A stretch of 14,604 bases of DNA from JAAUQA01 sp036351435 (GCA_036351435.1 JAZBPA010000038.1:1-14604), one strand, 5' to 3'; shown: positions 1 through 6,012, counted from the first letter of the stretch. Notes: generated by a model from the sequence alone, not told the origin. Numbers and translations are program-made.

Positions 1-2
1 CT

Positions 3-1337
3 TATCCAGGACAACCGGACTCCCAAACTTATCTTCAGCACGGCTATCTGCAAAACCAGTTCAACCGCATGTTCAATCAACTGGCCGACGTGTACGGTCA
101 TATCTTTCGCGCCGGTTATGCCGAGATCGATCTCACGGATGTGGTGTTGCAGCGGCGGATATTGGTCGTGATGCTCCCCGCACTGGAGAAAAGCCCCGAT
201 GAATTGGCTAACCTCGGCAAGCTGTTGATCTCCTCCCTGAAGGCGATGTTAGCCGTCGGCTTAGGCGCACAGCTGGAAGGTAGCCATCGCGCTGTGATCG
301 AGCGTCGGCCCACCAACTCGCCCTCGCCCTATGTCGGAGTCTTCGACGAGTACGGCTACTACGCGGTGAAGGGGTTTGCCGTGGTGCCCGCGCAGGCCCG
401 CAGCTTAGGATTCTCGGTGTGCTTTGGCGGTCAGGACATCCAGAGTTTCGGTAAACAATCCAAGGAAGAAGCCGACGCTATTGTCGGCAATACGCTGACC
501 AAGATCGCCATGAAGATTGAGGATCCCAAGGATACGGCTGATCTGTTCGAGAAGCTGGGGGGGCACGCTATCGCGGTACAGACCAGCGGTTTCACGCGTG
601 GCCACAATACCCTGCTGTCCGGACTGTACCGTGATGTACCGAATGCTACCCTGGAACGGCGTGCCCGCATTGATCCACTGGATCTGCGCGCCCAACGCCT
701 TGGCGAGGCCCATATTTTTCATGGCACCACGGTGATTCGGGCCAATCTGTTCTACACCGGCGAGTTTAAAGCGAAAGCGTATCGCCTGAACCGCCTGGTG
801 CCCTTGGGACCGCCGGAGACCGATCTAAAGGCGCAACAGGCGCTACTGACCCCGGAGGGTCTGCGCCAAGCGGTTGCCTGTGTGGTGAACGGATCGCTTG
901 ACGAGTTACAAATTGCTCAGCAATTGGCGGTAGCCCTGGAATCCACAGTCACCCAGGCCAACGGCCGCCCCAAAGATTTTGCCAGCCAATTCGTTGCGGA
1001 GTATTTGCAGGAGCTTGACCAGTTGGATGCTGCCCTCGCCGAGACGTTTCGGGAGGTGGGTGCGCCGACAGCGGCCTCTCAGCCCGATGAACCGGCAGAA
1101 CGTTCCAAATCTGTAAACCTTGCTAAGCCGCCGCGTGAGGAGTCCGCACCGCAATCCGCTGACGATTGGAAAACCCAGTTGAAGGCCGTGGTTGATGACG
1201 TGCTGCAGGCTGCTGAGCTGTTCGATGACGAGGGGGTCGATCCTCACGAGGATAAACTGAATTTAGGGTTTGAGTATCCGGGCCTGGTAGGCGAGCTAGC
1301 CATGGCGGAATCTAGTGGTTTACCCGAGCTGAGTTGA
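3..1337 (+). CDS. icmO: Type IVB secretion/conjugation coupling ATPase, IcmO/DotL family (5'-truncated)
   Basis: The reading frame is open from the first bases of the window, so the gene starts upstream and only about 444 C-terminal residues are present; the ATG at 69 is probably internal. Family members are inner-membrane hexameric ATPases that pass substrates or relaxosomes to a type IVB secretion channel. Matching landmarks are the LADVYGHIFR segment, RRILVVMLPALEKSPDELANL, RPTNSPSPY, a Walker B-like FDEYGYY at about 342-362, and QARSLGFS followed by the GGQD motif. Walker A would lie upstream, out of view. The last roughly 90 residues are charged and proline-rich and less conserved; in DotL the C-terminal tail binds adaptor proteins, so this tail may do the same (inference). 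An IS630 element lies just downstream but does not disrupt the gene. Family call is strong. The exact system (mobile element versus effector secretion) is inferred as conjugative from the neighbours. Confidence 0.9.
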   Translation, partial: YPGQPDSQTYLQHGYLQNQFNRMFNQLADVYGHIFRAGYAEIDLTDVVLQRRILVVMLPALEKSPDELANLGKLLISSLKAMLAVGLGAQLEGSHRAVIERRPTNSPSPYVGVFDEYGYYAVKGFAVVPAQARSLGFSVCFGGQDIQSFGKQSKEEADAIVGNTLTKIAMKIEDPKDTADLFEKLGGHAIAVQTSGFTRGHNTLLSGLYRDVPNATLERRARIDPLDLRAQRLGEAHIFHGTTVIRANLFYTGEFKAKAYRLNRLVPLGPPETDLKAQQALLTPEGLRQAVACVVNGSLDELQIAQQLAVALESTVTQANGRPKDFASQFVAEYLQELDQLDAALAETFREVGAPTAASQPDEPAERSKSVNLAKPPREESAPQSADDWKTQLKAVVDDVLQAAELFDDEGVDPHEDKLNLGFEYPGLVGELAMAESSGLPELS

Positions 1338-1392
1338 CGGAAAGCAACCCATTGGGTTATCTGTAGCTACTTTACCTCCGAGGAGTCTGAAC

Positions 1393-1869
1393 ATGCCGCT
1401 ACCCAAGTACATTGTCCGATTAAACGCTGAAGAACGCGGCGAGCTTGAGGAATTAATTTGTACGGGGAAACGGGCGGCGGCTACGCTGATTCACGCCCGT
1501 ATTTTGCTCAAGGCCGATGCTGGGGCGGACGGACCGGGCTGGGATGACGCGCGAATCGCTGAGGCGTTAGAGTGTGGGATGTCAACCATTTATCGGGTCC
1601 GCCAAGCGTTTGTGGAACACGGGCAGGCCGCGGCATTGTTTCGGAAGAAGCCCACCGGTCGGCAGTATCGCAAACTGGACGGGAGCCAGGAGGCGCACTT
1701 GATTGCCTTAGCCTGTGGCGCTCCGCCTGCGGGACGTAACCGTTGGACCCTGCAGCTATTAGCCGACCGGTTAGTGGAACTGGAGGTGATCGACACGATC
1801 AGTCCAGAGTGTGTACGCATGACGCTTAAAAAAACGCACTCAAGCCGTGGATGCGCCGGCAATGGGTGA
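1393..1869 (+). CDS. IS630 transposase, N-terminal frame (OrfA)
   Basis: This is the 158-aa upstream half of a split IS630-family transposase. A good ribosome binding site (GAGGAG, 7 nt before ATG 1393) supports the start. Residues about 50-77 (DDARIAEALECGMSTIYRVR) form a helix-turn-helix typical of IS630 DNA-binding regions. The family-like reading continues to the segment MTLKK at about 1819-1833. After that this frame runs into an unrelated tail (THSSRG...) and stops at 1869. The continuation expected for the family (NALKPWMRRQW) is in the -1 frame. Product is either a truncated DNA-binding protein or, after a -1 frameshift at the A run, the N-terminus of a roughly 380-aa transposase. Confidence 0.88.
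   Translation: MPLPKYIVRLNAEERGELEELICTGKRAAATLIHARILLKADAGADGPGWDDARIAEALECGMSTIYRVRQAFVEHGQAAALFRKKPTGRQYRKLDGSQEAHLIALACGAPPAGRNRWTLQLLADRLVELEVIDTISPECVRMTLKKTHSSRGCAGNG
1828..1835 (+). other. Probable -1 frameshift site (A7 run) in the transposase
   Basis: Upstream frame reads CTT AAA AAA ACG; slipping back one base on the seven A's gives CTT AAA AAA AAC. The new frame continues as the expected family sequence (KK-NALKPW). The fit is exact at the homopolymer. The heptamer is not a canonical X XXY YYZ site in the zero frame, but slippage of one Lys tRNA on AAA would suffice. A one-base deletion or a homopolymer assembly error would look identical. Confidence 0.6.
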
Positions 1870-2534
1870 TTCCGCCCTGTGCCAATGCGGACTTTGTGTG
1901 CGCCATGGAGGATGTGCTGGCGGTCTACACCCGACCCTACGACGCCACCCGACCGGTGGTGTGCCTGGATGAGATGAGCAAGCAACTGGTGGCGGAGAAG
2001 CGCGTTCCCATTCCCGCTGGTCCCGGGCAACCGGCCCGGATAGACTACGAGTATGAACGGCGGGGCACCGCCAATCTGTTCCTAAGTTGCGAACCCCTGA
2101 CCGGACACCGCCACGTTTCGGTGACCGAACGGCGCACCGCGATTGATTTCGCGCACGAGGTCCGCGCTCTGCTGGAGGTCCGCTATCCTGATGCGGAGAA
2201 AGTGGTGTTGGTCATGGACAACCTGAACACGCATAAACCGGCCGCCCTATACCAAGCCTTCGACGCCGCGCTGGCGCGCTCCCTCATTGAGCGACTGGAG
2301 ATTCATCACACCCCTATTCATGGCAGCTGGTTGAACATGGCCGAGATTGAACTGAGCATCCTCAGCCGCCAGTGTCTGGACCGCCGTATCCCCACTGCTG
2401 ATCACCTGACTGAACAGGTGACCGCTTGGCAACAGATCCGCAACACCAACCTGCGCCCCGTGAACTGGCGCTTCACCACCCCCGATGCCCGCATCAAACT
2501 GAAACGCCTCTATCCTTCAATTCAGGACGGCTGA
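1833..2534 (+). CDS. IS630 transposase, catalytic DDE frame (OrfB)
   Basis: This is the C-terminal catalytic half. The family-like sequence starts with the AAC codon at 1833 (NALKPWMRRQWVIPP); the first ATG in this frame is at 1851, with no good ribosome binding site. The DDE catalytic motifs are visible: VCLDE (first Asp), VLVMDNLNTH (second Asp) and HGSWLNMAEIE (Glu), followed by CLDRRIPTADHL, all typical of IS630/Tc1-mariner-like transposases that cut and paste DNA at TA sites. Nothing else in this half is broken. A single -1 shift would restore a full-length enzyme of about 380 residues with the upstream frame. It may still be active if the shift is programmed. Confidence 0.88.
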   Translation, partial: NALKPWMRRQWVIPPCANADFVCAMEDVLAVYTRPYDATRPVVCLDEMSKQLVAEKRVPIPAGPGQPARIDYEYERRGTANLFLSCEPLTGHRHVSVTERRTAIDFAHEVRALLEVRYPDAEKVVLVMDNLNTHKPAALYQAFDAALARSLIERLEIHHTPIHGSWLNMAEIELSILSRQCLDRRIPTADHLTEQVTAWQQIRNTNLRPVNWRFTTPDARIKLKRLYPSIQDG

Positions 2535-2541
2535 AGCACTA

Positions 2542-2745
2542 GCGCAAAGCCTGTTCCAACTGATGTTAAGGATTCTGGTGCAGCGGTGCGGCAGTGGGAT
2601 GCCGATTTTGGCGGAACAGATTTACCTGCTCCGCCAGTGGTGGTGGGTGAGTTTCACGATAAAGCAACCAGCAGATTACCGATATCTCGGAAACAAATGT
2701 AACCAAAAAATTCGGGCGTTGCGGTATTGCTCAGCAATAGGCGCT
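2542..2745. other. Non-coding interval behind the IS, with one small hairpin
   Basis: No convincing gene is visible. A 62-codon open frame at 2563-2751 has no ribosome binding site and unusual composition, and I do not accept it. A perfect 6-bp stem with a 3-base loop (TATTGC, TCA, GCAATA) lies at 2725-2739, just before the duplicated leader. It lacks a following T run, so it is not a classical terminator. Confidence 0.4.
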
Positions 2746-2838
2746 GCTTAACCTTCAATCCAACGTTCATAACACCAGATTTCTACTAAATCTGAGGAGA
2801 TTGAATGATGAAAATCCGTACTGTTTTGCTGGTTGCTA
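2746..2838 (+). repeat. Duplicated leader, copy 1 (upstream region plus signal-peptide start)
   Basis: The stretch beginning GCTTAACCTTCAATCCAACG and running through CTGAGGAGATTGAATGATGA to the signal-peptide codons recurs at 5710-5797 with only scattered differences. Both copies carry the strong ribosome binding site GAGGAG and the double start ATGATGAAAATCCGT. The copies lie about 3 kb apart, each at the head of a broken gene. They probably share promoter or translation signals from a common ancestor gene. Confidence 0.8.
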
Positions 2839-3180
2839 CTGTACTCGCTGCTTCGAACGCCAACGCTGAGCCTTTTTGGGGGAACGCGCTACATCTATGC
2901 TGCACCGGCTGGTTCTGATCAAGGATGCAACCGTTTGTTACAATTAATGAAAACTTCAGCGAGCGAGGGACGTGGTAAGTGTCGCTTCTACAGGTACCGA
3001 TAAGCCTGGAATTTATGTCTAGGTTCAATCACATGGATTTACCGAGCGGGACGGCTATATCGAGGGTAGTCGCTTCTCATAGGGTGCTGCTGTTGTTGGG
3101 AACAAGTGATTCGCCGACGCTCAACGAATTTTGCAAACTGAACAACTACTAGTTAAAGTTGGTGATTGTTCAATCTTGAG
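2805..3180 (+). pseudogene. Decayed secreted-protein gene (signal peptide intact)
   Basis: A strong ribosome binding site precedes ATG 2805 (or 2808). The first 21 residues, MMKIRTVLLVATVLAASNANA, look like a Sec signal peptide with an A-x-A cleavage site. The frame then runs into a TGA at 2916 after 37 codons. Coherent sequence continues in other frames: RYIYAAPAGSDQGCNRLLQL in the +1 frame, then VASTGTDKPGIYV, VQSHGFTERDGYIEG and FADAQRILQTEQLLVKVGDC in the next frame, interrupted by in-frame stops. At least two frameshifts and three stops therefore separate pieces of a former periplasmic protein of roughly 130 residues. I do not recognise the family. The 3' end is approximate. Only a short truncated peptide could be made now. 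Confidence 0.65.
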
Positions 3181-3192
3181 AAAACTTCAAGC

Positions 3193-3603
3193 TCAAGGAG
3201 GATTAAACGGATTGTTGACCGTTAACTGATTATCGATGCGTTGACCGTCCTGCAGATCTTCCGTGTACAGGATCATACAGTTCGCCAACAGCGCGGCGGC
3301 GAGAATCATTGCATCGTAAAGGGCGAAACCATAACGTTCGCTCAGGGCCATCCCTCGGTCATGGGTTTCCAGGGTCAGCGGCATGACCCGGCAGATCGCG
3401 CGCACTGTGTCCAGCACCTCGCGAATTTCGCGCCAACTCATGCCCAGTTTGCGGGAGGCCACGGTAGCGAATTCGTTGAGCACCTGGACGCTGATGACGC
3501 CCCCAGTAGCCATCAATTGCTCCGCGCGATCCGCCTTGGCTGCGTCGCTGGAGAGTAGGTACAATAAGATGTTGGTGTCGAAAAACGGCTCATTTGCGTT
3601 CAT
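3193..3603 (-). CDS. PIN-domain ribonuclease toxin (VapC-like)
   Basis: A 136-aa PIN-domain protein, the usual size for VapC-type toxins, which are Mg-dependent endoribonucleases that stop translation until neutralised. The four acidic active-site positions are present: D9 in FFDTNILLY, E44 in QVLNEFA, D97 in ALYDAMILAAAL, and D116 (or E115) in YTEDLQDGQ. The start was placed at ATG 3603 because the PIN domain begins there; the longer open frame upstream lies inside the antitoxin gene. The gene overlaps the 3' end of its antitoxin by 14 bp, indicating a co-transcribed and translationally coupled pair. It appears intact. Its last codons include a 19-bp stretch that recurs near 6808. Confidence 0.9.
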   Translation of the reverse strand: MNANEPFFDTNILLYLLSSDAAKADRAEQLMATGGVISVQVLNEFATVASRKLGMSWREIREVLDTVRAICRVMPLTLETHDRGMALSERYGFALYDAMILAAALLANCMILYTEDLQDGQRIDNQLTVNNPFNPP

Positions 3604-3823
3604 GGGCTTCCAGCCGATCAAACTGAAAACCCACTGGTAAACGACCCCGGAATTTTCGCAACCGCGCCAGTAACGCCTGATTATCCGGTGAGCGGCTGAC
3701 CTCAAACTGGCGCGCACCGGCAATCTGAATTTCGATATCGTCACCTTCTTTGAGGTTAAGCGCTTCAATCACAGCGGCAGGGATTCGCACGGCTAAACTA
3801 TTTCCCCATTTCGAGACTTGCAT
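3590..3823 (-). CDS. AbrB/MazE-type antitoxin of the PIN toxin
   Basis: A 77-aa protein with an N-terminal swapped-hairpin AbrB/MazE/SpoVT-type DNA-binding domain, seen in MQVSKWGNSLAVRIPAAVIE followed by ALNLKEGDDIEIQ. The C-terminal half (LLARLRKFRGRLPVGFQFDR) would be the toxin-binding tail. ATG 3823 was chosen because GGAGG lies 6 nt upstream and the conserved QVSKWGNS motif starts immediately after it. It overlaps the PIN toxin gene downstream by 14 bp. A perfect palindrome lies 23 bp upstream of the start, a likely operator for autoregulation. A VagC/VapB-like role is inferred from the family and the pairing. Confidence 0.9.
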   Translation of the reverse strand: MQVSKWGNSLAVRIPAAVIEALNLKEGDDIEIQIAGARQFEVSRSPDNQALLARLRKFRGRLPVGFQFDRLEAHERK

Positions 3824-3845
3824 CAACCGCCTCCAGGCGCAGCAG

Positions 3846-3870
3846 GATATACACCAAGTCATTGTATATC
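3846..3870 (-). promoter_or_regulatory. Palindromic operator upstream of the AbrB-PIN module
   Basis: Perfect 8-bp inverted arms, GATATACA at 3846-3853 and TGTATATC at 3863-3870, with a 9-bp spacer. It sits just upstream of the antitoxin start, where AbrB-type antitoxins or their toxin complexes bind to repress their own promoter. The AT-rich arms include -10-like hexamers (TATACA), so operator and promoter probably overlap. Confidence 0.65.
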
Positions 3871-3937
3871 TTTTTGGATTCGACCACTATCGTTTCGAGT
3901 GGGTACGACCCAACCCAGTAAGAACTTGACGGTGGTA

Positions 3938-4201
3938 TCAGGTGATGTCCTCTGCTGCGTCATCCGTTGGAAAATATTGGAGAACTTCGTCACGGGCCGC
4001 TTCCAGTTCTTGCCAATCGGGGATCTTGCGCATACGGATGTTGGCCTCATCAATGTCCTGTTGGTCGAAAAAGAGGTAGATCGGGCGTAACGATTTCCTG
4101 AACAAGTAGTTGAGGTGATAGTGCATATCCGATTCGCCCTGTATACGCCGATAAATTTCGTGCACGAGAGCGGTATTGGACACTTTGGTTAAGTCGATCA
4201 T
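3938..4201 (-). CDS. Small hypothetical protein, 87 aa
   Basis: I do not recognise this protein. It has an excellent ribosome binding site (GGAGG, 5 nt before ATG 4201), a normal codon pattern and no membrane segment. The sequence is mixed and charged, starting MIDLTKVSNTALVHEIYRRI, with an aromatic stretch (RPIYLFFDQQDIDEAN) and an acidic C-terminus (FPTDDAAEDIT). It lies 114 bp upstream of the AbrB antitoxin on the same strand but outside the antitoxin operator, so it is probably a separate unit. The position among toxin-antitoxin genes makes a solitary antitoxin or accessory role possible, but nothing in the sequence proves it. The ribosome binding site can fold into a hairpin with the bases around the start codon. 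Confidence 0.7.
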   Translation of the reverse strand: MIDLTKVSNTALVHEIYRRIQGESDMHYHLNYLFRKSLRPIYLFFDQQDIDEANIRMRKIPDWQELEAARDEVLQYFPTDDAAEDIT

Positions 4202-4214
4202 GCGGTCCTCCGCA
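4201..4214 (-). promoter_or_regulatory. Hairpin covering the ribosome binding site of the 87-aa gene
   Basis: On the minus strand TGCGG, AGGA, CCGCA forms a 5-bp GC-rich stem with a 4-base loop. It takes in the GGAGG ribosome binding site and touches the A of the start codon. Such a stem could lower translation initiation. The stem is short and could also arise by chance. Confidence 0.4.
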
Positions 4215-4332
4215 ATGGTGAAGCAAAGAGCCAGAGGATCGGGCGGGAGCGAAGCCTAGCCCAACGGTTTCAGGATAACGTCGAGCGCTTTTTGTACCCG
4301 ATCTATGGGGCTTTAATCATGCCACTATCCTA

Positions 4333-4422
4333 TCAACAAAAAGGTAAAAACATGCTCTTGAACGACCTGACTAACAGCACAGCAACCAAAGGGCCGGTAT
4401 CGACCAAAACGGCTGGACTCAT
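4333..4422 (-). pseudogene. Truncated PIN-domain toxin remnant
   Basis: The 29-codon frame starts MSPAVLVDTGPLVAVL, a classic N-terminus of PIN toxins with the first active-site Asp (VDTGPL). It then switches to unrelated residues and stops at 4333. The remaining active-site residues are missing, so it cannot be functional. Its ATG overlaps the stop of an upstream 73-codon frame as ATGA, the arrangement seen in intact antitoxin-toxin pairs. The 3' portion has been replaced or deleted. Confidence 0.6.
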
Positions 4423-4640
4423 TCGCCGCCGAAGCCTTGGAAATGGGCCTTGTTGTTACTGAGATTGGCAGGAGCATCGACAATCAGGCCAATCAAGCTT
4501 AATTCTTGGGCCACGCCGGGTTGCCGAAACCAAGAGCAAGTCAATCCGCACGGGGCGCTGAAATTCGTCGATACTGAAAACCTATAGCGAGCAAAGGCGT
4601 CTGCAGTGCCGGCTGAGACGGTTACACAGTGGTCGGGCAC
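4419..4640 (-). CDS. Possible remnant of the antitoxin paired with the truncated PIN gene
   Basis: A 73-codon open frame whose stop overlaps the PIN remnant start as ATGA, suggesting it was the upstream partner. The sequence (MPDHCVTVSAGTADAF..., ending ...NNKAHFQGFGGE) matches no antitoxin family I know, and there is no obvious ribosome binding site. It may be a frame-damaged antitoxin or a chance open frame. The rest of the interval, about 4215-4332 and 4641-4739, shows no gene. Confidence 0.25.
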   Translation of the reverse strand: MPDHCVTVSAGTADAFARYRFSVSTNFSAPCGLTCSWFRQPGVAQELSLIGLIVDAPANLSNNKAHFQGFGGE

Positions 4641-4739
4641 ACCAGAGTGAATCCTTTAGCGAAAGGACCTGCCGCTGGCGGCGGAAATCGTTCCGGAGGC
4701 CATTTTAGGAATTGCTGTGATCAAGCTCGGTCCAGTATC

Positions 4740-4766
4740 TTGCCATCTATACCTTTGTGGTATATT
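4740..4766 (+). promoter_or_regulatory. Promoter and palindromic operator of the HigBA module
   Basis: An extended -10 (TG-G-TATATT, hexamer at 4761-4766) lies 8 bp before the higB ATG. A -35-like TTGCCA is at 4740-4745, though with a short 15-bp spacing. A palindrome with 6-bp arms, TATACC at 4748-4753 and GGTATA at 4759-4764, spacer TTTGT, overlaps the -10. This is the expected place for HigA autorepression. The transcript would be nearly leaderless. Confidence 0.6.
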
Positions 4767-4774
4767 TTGCAACT

Positions 4775-5068
4775 ATGCATGTGATTGCTAAACCAGCGTT
4801 GGTGAAATTCTGGACAGCCCATCCAGACGCAAAGGGTGCGCTTGAGGCGTGGCATCACACTATGGAAAGCGAAACATTCAAAGACTTCAACGACCTGCGG
4901 GCTACTTTTGCTAGCGCTGACTACGTGAACGGCTTGACCGTATTCAACGTTGGCGGTAACAAGTACAGATTGATTGCTTCAATCCATTACAATCGGCGCA
5001 AAGTATTCATCCGCGCCATCTTGACCCATGCGGAGTACGACCGCGGCAAATGGAAGACTAAAAAGTGA
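4775..5068 (+). CDS. higB: HigB-family mRNA interferase toxin
   Basis: A 97-aa member of the RelE-superfamily HigB toxins, which cut mRNA on the ribosome. Family landmarks are the N-terminal MHVIAKPALVKFW, then AHPDAKGALEAWHH, FKDFNDLRATFASADYV, FNVGGNKYRLIASIHYN, and the C-terminal FIRAILTHAEYDRGKWK. ATG 4775 was preferred over an in-frame GTG at 4757 because the family starts here and the GTG falls inside the operator palindrome. The stop TGA overlaps the antitoxin ATG (TGATG), so the pair is translationally coupled. Toxin first, antitoxin second is the usual order for HigBA. It appears intact. Confidence 0.92.
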   Translation: MHVIAKPALVKFWTAHPDAKGALEAWHHTMESETFKDFNDLRATFASADYVNGLTVFNVGGNKYRLIASIHYNRRKVFIRAILTHAEYDRGKWKTKK

Positions 5069-5493
5069 TGAGCCAGGTACTCAAACCCTTACCGAATCCC
5101 CAGGCTATCCTGGAGGCATGGCTACCTTTCAAGCAGTTGATTGGCGTAACGTCTGTGCGGACCGAAGCCGAGTACGTCCAGGTTGCCGCCACCGTGGATG
5201 CGTTGCTTGACGTCGTGGGTGATGATGAACAGCATCCCTTGGCCGACGTGCTCGACTATCTGGCCGAACAATTGATAGCTTACGAAAACGAACATTGTCG
5301 GATTCCAGCGGCAGAACCCCGTGAATTATTGCGCTTTCTGATGGAGCAGCATGACCTGAAGCAAACTGATCTTAGCGATTGTGCACCGCAAAGTCGTATT
5401 TCCGAAATCCTGAACGGGCAGCGGGCAATTAGTAAAACGCTGGCGAAACGTTTGGCAGCCCGTTTTCACGTGCGTGCTGACCTGTTTCTCTAA
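5068..5493 (+). CDS. higA: HigA-family antitoxin with C-terminal helix-turn-helix
   Basis: A 141-aa partner of HigB. Residues 1-80 form the N-terminal region, with the conserved HPLADVLDYLAEQLIAYE segment seen in larger HigA proteins. Residues about 85-141 form an HTH_3/Xre-type DNA-binding domain (LLRFLMEQHDLKQTDLS, then SRISEILNGQRAISKTLAKRLA). It should neutralise HigB by direct binding and repress the shared promoter through the palindrome at 4748-4764. ATG 5068 overlaps the toxin stop by one base; a GTG one codon earlier is also possible. Length and domain order match the HigA type that follows HigB. Confidence 0.92.
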   Translation: MSQVLKPLPNPQAILEAWLPFKQLIGVTSVRTEAEYVQVAATVDALLDVVGDDEQHPLADVLDYLAEQLIAYENEHCRIPAAEPRELLRFLMEQHDLKQTDLSDCAPQSRISEILNGQRAISKTLAKRLAARFHVRADLFL

Positions 5494-5515
5494 TAGTCAG
5501 AGAGTCGTTTGAATA

Positions 5516-5540
5516 TGATCCTTCACTAAGGCGAGGATCA
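5516..5540 (+). other. Hairpin downstream of higA
   Basis: TGATCCT at 5516-5522 and AGGATCA at 5534-5540 form a perfect 7-bp stem with an 11-base loop, starting 22 bp after the higA stop. No T run follows, so it is at best a weak terminator or an RNA-stabilising stem. Confidence 0.35.
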
Positions 5541-5608
5541 GTCCCTTACAAGTAAAGTGAGGGTCGGGATCAAGGTTCACAGAATGGCGGTTTTCACAGC
5601 GGTGATCA

Positions 5609-5654
5609 GCGCGATCAGGGGAGTGACCACTCGCTCACAAGCGATTGATCGCGC
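5609..5654. other. Nested inverted repeats in the higA-pseudogene interval
   Basis: A perfect 9-bp inverted repeat, GCGCGATCA at 5609-5617 and TGATCGCGC at 5646-5654, encloses a second palindrome GAGTG-AC-CACTC at 5621-5632. The left arm also overlaps a third one, TGATC-AGCGC-GATCA at 5603-5617. The interval 5494-5709 shows no gene. The structure could be a folded RNA, a protein-binding site or a recombination site; the sequence does not decide. Confidence 0.45.
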
Positions 5655-5709
5655 AGAAACAAATGAAACCGAAAAGCGGTAGTCGCGAAATCACTCAGAA
5701 ACAGGAACG

Positions 5710-5797
5710 GCTTAATCTTCAATCCAACGATTAACGCTACATTTCTATTGACTGAGGAGATTGAATGATGAAAATCCGTGCTGCTTTGCCGGCTGCT
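5710..5797 (+). repeat. Duplicated leader, copy 2
   Basis: Second copy of the leader at 2746-2838. It shares CTTCAATCCAACG, the GAGGAGATTGAATGATGA block and the signal-peptide codons MMKIR, with a few substitutions and small length differences between the blocks. It ends inside the start of a second broken gene. The two copies face the same way. Confidence 0.8.
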
Positions 5798-6012
5798 TTC
5801 GCAACTCTGTGCTAGATGCACCGCTTACTTTAATAGACAGCCCTGATGAAGAAGGGATTAAGGCGCTCGCATTGAATCGGTGTTTAGCCAATTCAGCAGT
5901 TTAAAAAGCAGCCCTGATGAAGATTCGAATGCGACGGCTCAGTTGGAGCTGGGAAGAGGAACTCTTCTTACAGGCTGGCACGGCGGGAGCTGTATCGGTG
6001 GAGCATGTCCGT
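5765..6012 (+). pseudogene. Second decayed secreted-protein gene
   Basis: From ATG 5765, behind GAGGAG, the frame gives MMKIRAALPAAFATLC and a TAG at 5813, stopping within the signal peptide. Coherent sequence follows in other frames: VLDAPLTLIDSPDEEGIKAL, which ends in a stop, then SSPDEDSNATAQLELGRG and TGWHGGSCIGGACPFNSGYR. A CAGCCCTGATGAAGA stretch occurs twice about 70 bp apart, suggesting an internal duplication. The body does not resemble the first pseudogene, so only the leader is clearly shared. The 3' end is set by the convergent DUF3368 gene and may be cut off by it. No functional product is expected and the family is not recognised. Confidence 0.5.

Larger units (their letters stand above)
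1364..2541 (+). mobile_element. IS630-family insertion sequence
   Basis: The element is defined by its transposase at 1393-2534. IS630 elements insert at TA and are usually about 1.1-1.2 kb. A TA at 1364-1365 and another at 2540-2541 bracket the gene. The sequence after the left TA (GCTACTTTACC) and the inverted sequence before the right TA (GTGCTTCAGCC) are similar only with one gap and several transitions. The terminal repeats and exact ends are therefore tentative; the identity as IS630 is firm. It sits 27 bp behind the coupling-protein stop codon, at the border between the conjugation gene and the toxin-antitoxin region. Confidence 0.7.

Noticed and set aside
1345..1357. AACCC-ATT-GGGTT inverted repeat after the coupling-protein gene as a terminator
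   Set aside because: The stem is only 5 bp and is followed by ATCTG rather than a T run.
2563..2751. 62-codon plus-strand open frame after the IS
   Set aside because: No ribosome binding site, Trp/Cys/Arg-rich chance-like composition and no recognisable domain.
3181..3229. Extension of the first decayed gene through to a TGA at 3227
   Set aside because: This part is antisense to the last codons of the intact PIN toxin, so the open frame there is probably accidental.
3241..3640. Plus-strand open frames over the PIN toxin
   Set aside because: Antisense shadows of a gene with all four PIN active-site residues.
5615..5821. 68-codon minus-strand open frame across the leader copy
   Set aside because: It is antisense to the duplicated leader, which has clear plus-strand translation signals.
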